A stretch of 64,000 nt of DNA from contig NW_019091389.1 in NCBI RefSeq assembly GCF_001949145.1, positions 1,399,156 through 1,463,155 on the forward strand, given 5' to 3'. Made by a program: the position numbers and the translations under genes. Shown here in pieces: positions 11,891 to 23,900 of the stretch (the first letter of the stretch is position 1; each line of letters starts with the position of its first letter). The stretch is from Acanthaster planci. Lineage: Eukaryota; Echinodermata; Asteroidea; Valvatida; Acanthasteridae. The notes below the pieces were generated by a model, which was not told where the DNA came from, made no database searches, and saw nothing but the letters and a program-made list of their open reading frames with translations.

Positions 11891-14800
11891 AAATGAACAC
11901 TTTCCTTAAAGGTAAATACATTTTGGCATAAGCACTGTCATACTATAGATAAAATGTTTTGTGACAGAAAAGATTAACCTAATATAAAATGTAATGTGAT
12001 GTCCTTCACCAAATGTCAGTAACTTTGGGGACAAAGTGACACATACCATCATGTATATGAGTATTCTCAGGCTACATTTCGAAAATTAATATGAAAAGCC
12101 AGTAGCTTAATACATACACACACTGCTCTCATAAAATCTCCAAAAATTACAGGAGGAAGCTGAATATTTATTGTCAGTAAAAGACATTTGAAAGTTAATT
12201 TATATTGATCATAACTTTTTTTTATTAAGGTCCAGAACAAATTGTAGAATGTAACTGTTGGGCACGATTTGTCGATCTGCACCATCATCTGATTGCTCTG
12301 TATGATTGAAATCTCCCATTTTAATTTCTTTCTGGTAAAATAATCATTCACAACTGTGAATTAGAAAGAAAATGGGCCAATGGCGGAATTATCGACAAAC
12401 TGATCGCATGCAGATCAAATCAGGTCCACATTGATCTTTCCATTAACATCATTAATGACAGTTCAGAGATAGTTAATGAAGAAACACCATTCAGAACTTT
12501 ATTAGAGATGGTAGGTACTTAAATGCATGAGAATTAGGTTGGTGTATTGACATGAGAGGTGAGTACAGTGAGTCTTTCCTCGCCTGCAACCTTCTGCAAC
12601 CTAGGCTTTGAATACCACTTAGGTCAGCATATGATTGAGTTTTCGGCTCCTATGTGATTCCATAGCATTTCCATAGTACATTTGTCCAGGCTTTCCTCCC
12701 ACCCCTAACAGGCACGTCTTCTCTGCCTTTTTTATTCGTTATATTTATCCTTTGATTGGTGTTTAATGCTAACATTCAATCATGTCAACAGAAAGGTAAG
12801 ACGTGAACGTTTTGGTGCCTTTCAAGACTTAAGACAGCATACGGATTATAGTTATGTTTAAGGTAAGACTTTGTAAGTGCATAATTGATTTAACGAAGAT
12901 AAGCAAGTAATTTCTTCAGTTCTTTAGTAGCTAGAGTAGTGGGTTGTTTTCAACCAGTGTTGCTGGTAAGTGCATTCCAGTGTATGACACCACGATGAAA
13001 TGAAGGAAGTTCTGTTTTGTCTCGCACTTAGAGCACCTATTCATATGTGTATGTAAACAAACAGCCGAATTAAAAAAGAATCAAGTTGTTAAAGGCTACG
13101 CTTTAATACTTGTAAGTAAAAGGAATATGTTGTGAATATATTTGCATATAAATATACACAGTCGATGATTGAAGAGACAATTTAACTTCAGTGTACACTT
13201 GAGTTTTGCCCAAAAAAAGGGACTGTATGACCAAGGTGGCCCACAATACTCCTAATACAAACCGCTTTCGTCCACTACATAAAATGTTTGCTGAATCATG
13301 CTGATGTTTTCCCAAAGGACGGTAGACCATGCAACTAACGTATGGAGGCATGAGGTTTTCAGAATGTTAAAAAGCATATTATGTGAGTAGAACATTCTTC
13401 AGATTGCTCATTACCCTGATATTTCCAGAAATTTTGCTGCGTAATATTTTTTTGCATGACTCGATTTTTTTTGCCTGTAATGTGTTCAGGGGATCGTGTG
13501 GAATTTTGTGTATGTTCTGGCTACAACTAGTTGTAGCATTTGCTCGTCGCCATCTATTTAAATTAAGTGAAATATGGAAGGGCTGCGTAGCACCGTGATC
13601 AGAACCCTTCTTCAGGGCAAGCAGATTCGGTTCTGAAGAAGGTACTCAGTTACCAAAAGCTCGGCAATTACAAGTTTCAGAGCACTGATTTATATTATAT
13701 TCTTGTCAATATTTAAATTAAGTATCAGTTAATTTTATTTACTAATATCTGGGATTTGTACATTGTGCAATTTGAAATGGGGAAAACTGAGGTGGGATAC
13801 CCTAGATGTGACAATTCCATCAGGAACAGAATTGGATAGTTCCTGTTATCTGTTTCAGCAGCCTTCCTGCAGTCCTGGACATCCTTGCCAAGAAAGCATC
13901 AATGATGAGTGGTATGCTAGTCTATCCCTGGAGACCCAGGCAGCCTTGTCAGCGGCAGACTTCTAATTTTAACCACATTTCTCAATAGGCTTCAGTTACA
14001 TTTTAGTCATAGGCTGCTCCTTGGCCTGCCGTCTTGATACCTAAACTTCAACTTTGCAATCCTACATTAATGAATGTATTTCATCTATGAGCAGGGTAGC
14101 CAACTCTTACGCATTGAGCGAGAGACTCTTGCATATCATGATTTCCTCACGCTGTCACACCCATATAACATTTGTCAGGCTGAAATATTTTCCTTACATG
14201 GCAAAGAAAATATTTCCTGTCTTTTTGTGGTGAACGAATAATTTGATCGTGTTGTTGGCAGCGGCATTGCCATACATATTTTCTCACACTCTTGGCAGCC
14301 CTTACTTCTAGCACGACGAAATACCATGGAAAAGACTGATAGAGATAGCCCACTTGTATTGTATAACTTCTTATTTTTGAGAAATAATATTTTAGTGTGG
14401 TGGTGATTTTCCGTCAATCTGAGTATAAACCCAACGTTGGCAGCATAACAGAGAGGCCCATGTTGTCATCTGTACCTTCAAATTTAACCCTGTCATTTAT
14501 ACATGAGCCACTTTTTTGGACTTATTAAAAATTGTTAACTTACAACGAGACGGTGAATTTAAAAGAAAATCCGGTGATGAAAGTGCTTATTAAAATAGTG
14601 ACAAATACATTGCAATCAAACAAGATGTCATGTGGGTAGTTATTGGCCTCTAGAGTTGGTAATGCAAGTGTCTCCGCCTTTCCGATGGTTATTTGAGGTT
14701 GGAGTAGAAATGACGAATCAGATCAACATCGATTTTTTTTGTAACAAGGTGGTCAATTGGAGAGAAAGAATGAATCAGAAATAAGACGCTTTTTTAACTA

Positions 14801-15380
14801 TTCAAGAGCTGTGTAATACCTCGTATTCGTTTAACGGGGTTCAGATTTTCTAATTCTCCAAAGCATGGGCTCCTTTGAAAGGCTTAGCAGCTGCTCGAGA
14901 AAAATTTCAGCGATTGCTCTTGAGGAGTATGACTCCGGAAAGTCTGACACAGCCTTCTGAAGGGAGTGAGTTTTTCCTTCGCTGTAGGTGCAGTCAATTG
15001 ATTTTGTCACGATCTGTGAAATTATCAGGTCTCATTGAAAAATGGTAGGCAAAGCCTTACTTCTCGGCATTTTTGATTATGAACTTTGCTCAGTGTGATG
15101 TTAATCAATATAACCCCTGGTTGGAGGGTGTTTTACCCCTCGTATGCAATTGTCGAGTGAGCCTCAACTTGAAATCGCTGAGAGGCCTAGCATGGTTAGT
15201 GACTTTCGACTGGTGTGAAGGATTCTCCTCTACCACTACAATGTCACAGAAGCAAATGCCTCCTGACACCCATAGATCACTCTTCTAAGACTCCGACTGA
15301 TCTGGGAGTCGCTAGACAGTACAAATCAACTCTTCCATCAATGACTCATCGGCCGCATCAAGCGGTAATTGCCCCTTTGT
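11891..15380. other. Intergenic between UBXN4 and the receptor gene
   Basis: I see no exon with homology or good splice sites. At 13597-13670 there is an imperfect hairpin, AACCCTTCTTCAGGG against CGGTTCTGAAGAAGGT, of the kind seen near Penelope-type or other retroelement ends, too short to classify. Short open frames at 13763-13966 and 15073-15430 look random. Confidence 0.6.
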
Positions 15381-15961
15381 TTCTCACAAACGCCTCTCCG
15401 GTGATGGCCACGCCGCTCGTTCCGCGGTAGGGGAGAGGGCGCGTGACTCACCCCGCCCCGTTCTTGGTATCGCGTGGTCGCCATCCCAGAGCGGATACGG
15501 GCCATTAACCGACGGAAAGGATACCCATTTGGGGTCCTAGTATTCAACTAGTTGCTGAGTTTGTTTCGTCTCTCGGAGCTCCTGTCCCACTGGTCACACC
15601 GAGTCAGGATGAGTAATCCAAGCAGTTGGCCCGGGTCATCAGGTGTAGGCCTACGTGAATGCTCACCCACTTTTTATTCCAAAGTGCGCATTGTTTCGCG
15701 AGAGTTGAAACGGAGTGTTTAAAGACCGCCCCATTTCCGTGCAGCTCGCACTGAATGTCACACTCTGGAACCGGCGTCAACTACCGCCTCTAAGTTAAGA
15801 TACCTCTGCGTGGACCACACCCTGCCTGTCCACAAACTTCGGATCGCATGTGTCTCTCCGCTCTGCCAACGGTCCGCTTCGAAGTGTACCGTGCAGACTA
15901 AAGTGTGGCGTCCACGCAGACATTGACTGTTTGTCTTCTAAACTTAGTTCCTCTGAGAAGG
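15381..15961 (+). promoter_or_regulatory. GC/CpG-rich promoter and 5' UTR of receptor gene (inferred)
   Basis: G+C and CpG content rises sharply against the AT-rich surroundings, with GGTGATGGCCACGCCGCTCG, CCCCGCCCCG (GC-box-like) and several CGCG words. It ends at the signal-peptide exon. No TATA box at a usual distance is evident. The transcription start cannot be fixed from sequence. Open frames on both strands are by-products of GC richness. Confidence 0.5.
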
Positions 15962-16103
15962 ATGGAAACAATGGGCGAGCTGCGGATTGTGTTACTGACT
16001 GTGGCTCTGCTGAGGTTGCTGTCTTACCGGAACGGATCTGCAGAGTCAACCCCACCAGCTGGCTTCCATCAGCCCGGCGGTTGCCGTGTCCCATCCAGTC
16101 CAG
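15962..16103 (+). CDS. Receptor gene exon 1: signal peptide
   Basis: ATG at 15962 (A at -3, G at +4) or ATG at 15971 (also A at -3) starts a typical signal peptide, MGELRIVLLTVALLRLL, then SYRNGSA as a likely cleavage region and a Pro/Gly-rich mature start. I end the exon at CCAG|GTGATC because it leaves phase 1, matching the lectin exon at 27274; the joined codon would be Val just before the first lectin Cys. The stronger-looking donor 13 bases on, CCG|GTAAGG, leaves phase 2 and would need an extra exon in the 11-kb intron. The start is well supported, the 3' end less so. Confidence 0.7.
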
Positions 16104-19100
16104 GTGATCCCAACCGGTAAGGCATCAACCACACAATTATTGGACAGACATAGACACACGTATGGCACACACTTAACACGCACTTTTTACTGGCACAATT
16201 TTTGAGTGTATCTTGTTGCATGGGGGGGGGCGTGAAGTTGAGGAAGTTACATGCAAGTGACAGGTGAGTTTGTGGCATTGACCTACCATTACAGTTCCAA
16301 TATGAATGCGTCAAGTAAATTATACAATATAATTTTAGGGATAATATCCCCTCTCGACCTCAGAAGCATATATAGTTATATAAATGACCGTGAACAGCGC
16401 ATAAAATATCCAGTAATAGGAACTAATAACTCCAGGTATTTCATACGAATATTTGAGACAAATACAGTGTAAGAGAGTCTCAAAACTGCATAGGCCGAGG
16501 CCTGTTGAAAAAGTTTTCATTACAAGAAAGCGAACTTCAGATATGTCTTTTACGCAGTATCGATTACATGTATATACTGGGTACATTTTCTCCATAATCA
16601 AACCACAATCCTCCATTCTCTCCATTAATCAATCAAACAGCAAACAGCCAATGGTCCTGTTTTCCATATGCCAGTATAATCATAAGCTCCTTTATTAAAA
16701 ATCAATCGGGCTCACTTCTGGTACGAAATGGAGCAGGCACAACTCTTTTCAAGTTTAAATTGATGTCTCAAACTTGAATTGTGGCACTCAGTTCCTGATA
16801 TTTGCCTCATGAAAAAACTGTGTTTGAGAATTTTATTGGCCAAAAGTGCGCAGCTTAAGTTGACGTGATTTGGTTTCGTTTCGTTTGTCAGCTTTAGAGA
16901 TAACCATAGTAATCAGATTGGCACTAGGCCCAATAGTTCCAGACACCTGTTCTTGCTTATGTCATTGAAATCAGCAAGACTTTGGTTTCAATAGTCAAAG
17001 TCCTGTTTGCTTTAAATTAAAGGCAGCCTGAGTATCCTTTTAAATTCGTTGTAATTTTTTTCGAAAACACGATGAATAAGTTACGGCAGTAATTTACCAG
17101 AGAGTACTTGCTTATTATAATGGTCCAAAGGTTTTGGGTCAACTAACCTCATTTATAGTTCAAACCTGTATTATGAAGCAACATGTCCAGAAACTCCCTG
17201 GGTAGTCAGTGTGCACAGTCAACATGTCTACTGTTGGGTTTATTTCAGTCCCTGCCTAAGACCATTTTCAGAGGAGACACACGTGGTTTTTGAAGAAAAG
17301 GCTTTTCGTCATTGCCGTGCATTGAAGTGCACATGTATACGAAGATTAATTCAACAATTGAATTTTTACACCCAATGGATGCATGGTAAAATAAGTTTTG
17401 TTATTCCTTACCGAAGTCAAGACGTCAAAGGGATTATGATTGTAACTTACTCTGAGTCATCGAAACAAATCCTATAAATTGTGAACAAGAGGATTGTCAA
17501 TTTTGTTCGCCAGGTGTGTGTGGTCATACAATGTGACTGCATGGTAGCGCGTGCCTAACGCAATTGGAGACTTTGAGATGATTGGTGGCGACAAACATAC
17601 TGGTGCTTTTTACTAGTTCTGGGCATGCGCGCACAGGGCGGATGCAATACTTTGCAAGTTAATTAACTATTTGGTTCGTGGCGTAGGTCACGTACGCATA
17701 GCGCATGTGCAGTGAAGTTCAAGCGCAAACATTGTTGGGTCATTAGGTCGAATAGGAGAAAAGGTGGCCGCAGGAAGGGCAAAATAGCACAAATAAAAGT
17801 GAAAATGGTCGTTTATAACCAGTGACATACTATTTTCCCAGCATTTTTCTTATAACTGGTCCTCTCTGCGCTGTGCTATAAATAACGATGTATGGCAACC
17901 AACAATGCAACCAACCTCGGACAAGTTTGGGCGCGAATTACAGTTCGACCGTTAGTGAATTACTTTTTTACAATGCGCATGCCGAATTCAGTTACACCCA
18001 AACGACCCTAGTCGGTCAATTTTTTTTTATCTCACCGTTACCCACATTTCACCGTTGGCTACAATTCTGGCAGAGTACATGGTCATTGAAATCTCGTACA
18101 ATTATTTTCATGTGTATGGTTCCCTCTGTAATGATAAATGAATAAGGCTACATGTTAACCAACAGTGCGACCATACCCTGGGCTTGGCCCCAAAATATCG
18201 TCTAGATTGTCCAAACTATCCGTCGCTTGGGTGGTTTTACTCGAACTATAGTAAACTATAGTCGACGCTCGAACTTGCCCCTGGATAGGCTGGTTGCGAA
18301 AAGTTGATTAGACTAGTCCAACCATCGTCAATTATATAGCCTGCGTTCAATCAGAGTTAGCCGAACTAAACTATGTTCCATGATCGAACTTGCCCACTGT
18401 GAAAAGGGACCGATATGTCTGCCGCCACCAGTGTCTCAAAGTCTGATATTATATGACGTAAAAGCCAAGCCATTGCATGATTATGCCTACATGTACTTAA
18501 ACAATTGTTTGTTCTCTACGCAAATACTGTTCTCCACACAAACACCAAATGTTTGAAGTCTTAAAACCTTTTGTCCCATAATGTAAATCAAACTAGTATT
18601 GACAAAACAAAATCTTAGGTAAAAAACGCAAACGTTGTTTACACATAACGCTAGGCTAAGTAAAATGATGCAAATTGCTCATTGTAGGCCTATGATTGTC
18701 TTGTTCTGAAATACCGGTAACTGTTATTTCTATAATATTTGAACAAGCCCCCAAAATCTGTATTTGCTATATCCATAGGTGCTATATTACAATAACCAGC
18801 ATAGGTTTGGTGATGTAAGCCCTACATCGTCCATTATTCCATCATGTGATATATTCCTTAACACCTTGGATAAGCACATAAACGCTGTTTCTTTAGAAAC
18901 CTCTTTGATCGACTTGGGTCTGAACATTTTTGAAGTGGATTTGAGATTTCGAACTTTTGGTTTTTCTACTTGTATTTTTTCTGAATAAACTAAAGCACTG
19001 AATCAGGACTGAAACAATTTGAAAACCGCGGCAACGCGGCATGGACCATCACTTTGTGCTTCATTCGGTGTCTGCCGCTGTGTAGGTATGTATCCAACAA

Positions 19101-19458
19101 TTTGCGGAAAAATACGAATGCCCAACTGGGATGTAAAATTGGACATTACTCTCCGCGTTTTTGCCATGAAATTGAAAATATTGTCGTTCCTCTTTCATCT
19201 TTTTCTTGGTCGTACTGCAGACAGGGTTTGGCGACATAAAAAGACTTATCCTCAATCGGGAGCCAAAAAATGAGAACAACAGCATTGAAAAAGGTGGTCT
19301 TATAGAAACGACTGAATTCACCATTCTTCTCTTGAGATCTTTATTAAAAAAAACGCCCTCTAAAGTCTTTGCACAGAGCGATGTGAGAGAGCATAGTGTG
19401 CAGGTGGAATCTCATTTACACACTGAAAGAAACTGGACATATTGTGTTGTTTCACTGC

Positions 19459-20150
19459 CAGGGGCGTAACTACGGGAGCTGGAAATAAGGGAAGGCCCCC
19501 CCGGCCTGTAACCCCTGGTACCACCCTTTATGTATGACGTTTATACACTTAAAAGCAGGTTGTACCCCTAGGGAAAGTAGTGCAACTGGACACGGTAAAT
19601 CCGTCCCCAGGTAAAACTGTCCAGGGAGACGGAATTAATACCTGGGTAAAAGTGTCCTATGGTCCGTTCATTCTTTTCCACTCCAGATCCTGTCCCTCGA
19701 GTTATTTTTGTCCCCCATGATCTGCCACACAGACTTGCTTATTTTCGTGTTTTTTTTTCAAGGAATTTAGTCAACAGGGAATACATTTTAGATTTTTCTG
19801 CACTTCATCGAGTTTCATTTTAAAATTTAAAATGAAACTAAAACAGTTTAAAAAAATAGGCATTTAAACTCAATCGAGCTATTGGGGATAAGGCAGAAAT
19901 CTATTTTCTGTAGACCGTATTGCATGGGACGTAGCGAAGGATTTTTCTTGTGGGGGCTGTGCAAGAGTCAACTTTCTGACTTGTAACTTGTTCGCCAACC
20001 TCATGTCGTGTAAAATGCAAATCCGTGGTACGCTACATTTCATGCTTCATAGGAAATGCCAATGGCCAGTGTGTATCATTTATATACCAATTTTGGATTA
20101 TTTATTATTACGGGGGATGCCACACCCCCACCCCAGTCGCTTCGCCCCTG
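19459..20150. mobile_element. Repeat with CAGGGGCG ends, internal palindrome
   Basis: The left end is CAGGGGCGTAACTACGGGAG, and the right end reverse-complemented is CAGGGGCGAAGCGACTGGGG. Both are followed by G-rich sequence. Inside, 19811-19839 is a perfect palindrome with 14-bp arms (AGTTTCATTTTAAA) and one central base, flanked by longer imperfect arms. The flanking 8 bases do not match each other, so this may be two separate fragments of one family. Related ends recur at 39.5, 42.5 and 48.1 kb. Confidence 0.5.
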
Positions 20151-21634
20151 GTAACCTGCAAACTTTCGTATACGTTGGAGAAGCGCACGTGTACATGTAC
20201 ATGGGATCAACTGTGCTCAATGCCCTGGCACATGTCATCGTTGTAAAGGCCAGCAAATCTGTCCCACCAAATTGGCATAAGTAACTATTGTTATCACCAG
20301 TGACCAACCAACTTATTAACTCAAATTTGCCAAGTGAATTAATTAAGATTATTTGTTTTTTGTTTTGCCATTTTTTGTACCAATGAATACAGTAATTGTG
20401 TGAATCATCGTAGAAGATCTTGCCACAATTTGTTGCGAAGGGCTGCTTAGTTTATTTGGCAAAAAAAATGCAAATAGTACGATTGTGGTGCCTTGAAAAA
20501 AATTGCCATCCAGTAAGGCTTAGGCCCTATGTGTAATAAAATGTACTTTCTAAAACTCAGCAATAGAATTAGTTCACGGTCAACGTTTATAGATTAATCT
20601 GCTTAAGTATCCTGGCTGCACGGTCTTCTAGTATTTGTCACTCTCTCGAACAAGGAGAGTAATTCCCATGACGAAACGTGATGGAGAACACCACCTGCTT
20701 GGCCGAGCTGCCACTTAACCCTCCCCGCAAAACCTCGCTGTAGGTAAAAGACCCCCTTTTACACATCGCTTCCGCTTTTTCCTGAATACTTTTGATGTCC
20801 GTGCAGCAATTTTTACATCCTTTTTGTAATGACTCCTGAAAGAATTGCCATGTCACGGCAACAGATGATCCGAGCAGCAGGGGCTCTGATTCAGCGTGCG
20901 TGGCCCGCCAAGGTTTGTCCGGTGGGATCTTGTGTCAGCTCGCTCCCACCACCGCAGCATCACTCCACTATGCCCTGGGTTTCGTCCGTAATCAAAGAGC
21001 ATATCCCAGCAGGGGACGGATAATTGGACTTAATTATTTTGCAAACCCCCCTTCGAAAGTGGTGCTGATGTTTGATTTGCTGCGTTGCAACCTTCATCAT
21101 CGGACGCGTTGAATGTCGACCTAAATCCAGTCTAGTGTGTACCCATGTTATTTTGGTTAAATGTATGTATTATAAAACTGATCTTCACAGGGTTTGTGTA
21201 GTTAAAAATTTGTAGGGCTGCCAATTGGTGATACATCAGTTTAAGCACACAAAATTGTAAGCTTGACAACTTGCCTCGGGTAAAACTTACAAGTACTGAC
21301 AAGCAATGGGTTATGTAACGTAAAGTTATTTGCTCAACGGAATTTGTTCATCTTCTATAGCAAGCTGACTTGGCGTCGGCGTGCACTGCAAATGTTTTGG
21401 TTTCAGAAGCTCTATGAACTGGTTTTTCCAATAAGAGACGAGACAAGTTCATGAGGTACTTGAGGTGACTGTACTTGAGACATCATCACATTACTTACAA
21501 ATTGTGTACTGCGTTATTACGTGGAATCCTATTCAAGTGACAGTCAGGGGTAGCTGTAAGGGTTCTTGTAACGTCTCCATCCTCAAGGGGGAACGAAGAA
21601 ATTGCCTAGAGCGGGATGTGAACCCGAAACTAAA

Positions 21635-21705
21635 GGGTCGGACAGCTCAGTTGGTACAGGGCGCCGGCACGTTGTCCCAGCTGCTGTAAGTTCAAATTCT
21701 CCTCC
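21635..21705 (+). repeat. tRNA-derived SINE head
   Basis: A tRNA-like unit with A-box AGCTCAGTTGGTA at 21644-21656 and B-box AAGTTCAAATTCT at 21688-21700, spaced as in a tRNA. The acceptor stem does not pair well (GGTCGG against CTCCTCC), so it is a SINE head or tRNA pseudogene rather than a working tRNA. Confidence 0.65.
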
Positions 21706-22874
21706 AGTCAATTACTTTGTTCGTCTTTGTACTTAGCTAGTGTCCATGGTTTATTTGACCTCATAAAGCAAACATCGCAGTCGAGTTTGTTGCATTTCAT
21801 CGGACGAAGCATTCTAACGGAATCCTAAGCATTTTATGGCACCGCCACACCTCTTGGATGAAAGACTATGGTCTTCTAACGATAGGTTTGTATCATACAA
21901 TTCTTAAGAAGCAAGACTGTATACAGTCTTGCACTTATCAGGCGCGAAGTCACGATTTTGTTTGACTGTTCCAAAACAGAATTTGACCCTTTTAAACCAA
22001 TTTTCACAGTGCAGATTTTGCTTTATCGGTGTCCACCTTTTGCCTTTGAAATCTCCATCCCATTGCAGTCCACTTTTATGCACCCCAGCAACGCTATTGC
22101 ACTTACGACTTAGCTAGTATTTTACACATTAATGTAGTCATCACTCATTACGGTGCACAGACAATTTGATGAAACTGTGAAAAGTTAAGTTTTCTTGAGA
22201 CCAAAAAGTAGTCAAAGTTTTTACTGAACTACGATTGCATTGGAAGTTTTTCATTTTAGTAGGATTTGCAACCCACTTAATCAAGGCCGGTTCATACTTC
22301 GCCAAGGTTTAAATATCTTCGGGAGTTAGAAAATTTAAATTGCTTCCTGTATACAGAACACCGAAGCTTAATGCTACAGAGATCTGGTCCTGATACCATA
22401 GTCGTGTTCACTTCCAGTCTTTGAATTGTGGGCACAGCCTTTGCCTGGAATTCGTCCTCCAAAACGCTTTCTCTACACAGGAATGTACACCGCATCCTTT
22501 CCTGTACTGAGTCAAGACCAGGACCTACATTATGGGCCCAGTGGGACTAGGATTTAGGCTTGAGGTATGCTTGGACCAGTCTTATCACTGCAGATGCTGC
22601 TTATGATATTGACACCTCTTGGGACGAGACTCATAGGCGTCTGAGTATGTGGTTTGTGTCATGTATTACTTCCCTGTCAAATATAACAACATGTCTTCTT
22701 ATTAACTTCGAACTCTTCAACTTTATGGTTATAAATAATACTTTAACCAGTCGTTCTTACATGCTTCATTTATTTTTTTTTTCTCAAATGCTCTTTCATT
22801 TCAAAGTTCCAGTGTTCGGTCTACACTCAAAGAACCCACAAAGGTCCCTTAGAAAAGTTAAACCACGACATCTA

Positions 22875-22950
22875 AAAATTTGAACCGGCGACGTTTGAAG
22901 TCGTTGGAGTAAGACGCTACTACGACTCTTAGCAACGGATGTGCCCTCGC
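22875..22950 (-). repeat. tRNA-like SINE head, reversed
   Basis: On the minus strand an A-box-like GTTGCTAAGAGTCG (22923-22936) precedes a B-box GCCGGTTCAAA (22879-22890) at tRNA spacing, with a possible anticodon arm CAACGACTTCAAACGTCG between them. It lacks a clear acceptor stem. Confidence 0.5.
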
Positions 22951-23352
22951 TTGTCCGCGCCACACTTACAGGCAGGGCGCATGGACGGGCTGATTTCGCG
23001 GCTACAAAGCTTTAAATGTTTAAGTCCTCACATGGATAAAACTTATTCGAACGACGACAAGCGCCAACATTTCCATGTGCTCCATGACACGTAGGCACAA
23101 AATATAGTTTCATCGAATTAAGTTAAGCTAACTTGTCTGCAAGTGTTGACAACCTTGGTTTTCTTTACAAATTAATGAAAGGCATAAGTTCCCCTTTGCG
23201 CCTTGCAAGGGTGACATGACAGGCAAACGGCAGCACGCTCAAGTCCCGGCCCGCCCTCTGCCTGTTTCGCCCTTATTTCCCGTGCTGCGAGAATTTTTTC
23301 TAAAATTATATAAAATTTGAATTACCTTTTTGTATGAATATATTAACACACT

Positions 23353-23560
23353 GGGACGTTTGGCCCGGTAGATTAAAGGTCTATGACTCCCGATCAAAAA
23401 GCCGCGGGTTTGAATCTAGCAGCTAGAGGCATATATGTTGTGACCTGAGGAAAGTCACTTTACTTCTATTGCGTCTCTCGAGTGTCGACCCATGGCGTCT
23501 GTGTGAGCAGAGACGGTGTTTGTCTGATAGGTGCAACCGAAGTAATATTATCAAGCTGTA
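23353..23560 (+). repeat. tRNA-derived SINE with tail
   Basis: A-box TTTGGCCCGGTA (23359-23370) and B-box GCGGGTTTGAATCT (23404-23417) flank an anticodon-arm-like GACTCCCGATC. It continues into a body containing GTCACTTTACTTCTATTGCG and TCGACCCATGGCG, a layout common in invertebrate tRNA-SINEs. The 3' end is uncertain. Confidence 0.65.
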
Positions 23561-23817
23561 GATTTTCATGGAGCTGAAATATGGATTAGGCCTAAGGAAT
23601 GTTTGTAAGTTCAGTGAAGTGCCTAAAGTACCGGTACAAGTCATGTAGCAGAACTGGTGGATAGGCCTATGTGCAGTTTTTCTCATGGTTTTCATATATT
23701 TAACGCGAACATTTTTGCACTGTTTCCTGAAGTCTATTGAAACTGAGAGGTAAATAGTAAAATGACGTTAAAAATGTTTTATCTAACGTTTTGCGTTCAA
23801 ATATTGATCACGTGAAT

Positions 23818-23900
23818 TGACTCGAGCTAAATGCTTCACTCGAGTCGACTCGACTATTTTGACTAATAAATGACTCGACTCGACTCGAGTCACCAAGTTA
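23818..23900. repeat. GAGTC-rich palindromic cluster
   Basis: Multiple CGACTCGAGT / ACTCGAGTCGA words make overlapping perfect palindromes around a short AT spacer (TATTTTGACTAATAAATG). The stretch can fold into a hairpin. It may be a decayed tandem pentamer (GACTC)n with inversion. Its function is unknown. Confidence 0.7.

Noticed and set aside
13597-13670. Hairpin with CTGAAGAAGGT considered as a Penelope-type hammerhead ribozyme
   Set aside because: The CTGATGA core and the GAAA of a hammerhead are absent.
15795-16107. Open frames on both strands overlapping the signal-peptide exon
   Set aside because: By-products of GC-rich promoter sequence. None has a signal peptide or a matching downstream exon phase.
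20638-21112. Cluster of open frames on both strands, including a Cys-containing minus-strand one
   Set aside because: No domain, no coherent splice sites, and overlapping frames on both strands with equal quality.
21635-21705. Functional tRNA gene
   Set aside because: The acceptor stem does not pair and the anticodon arm is poor. A SINE head explains it better.
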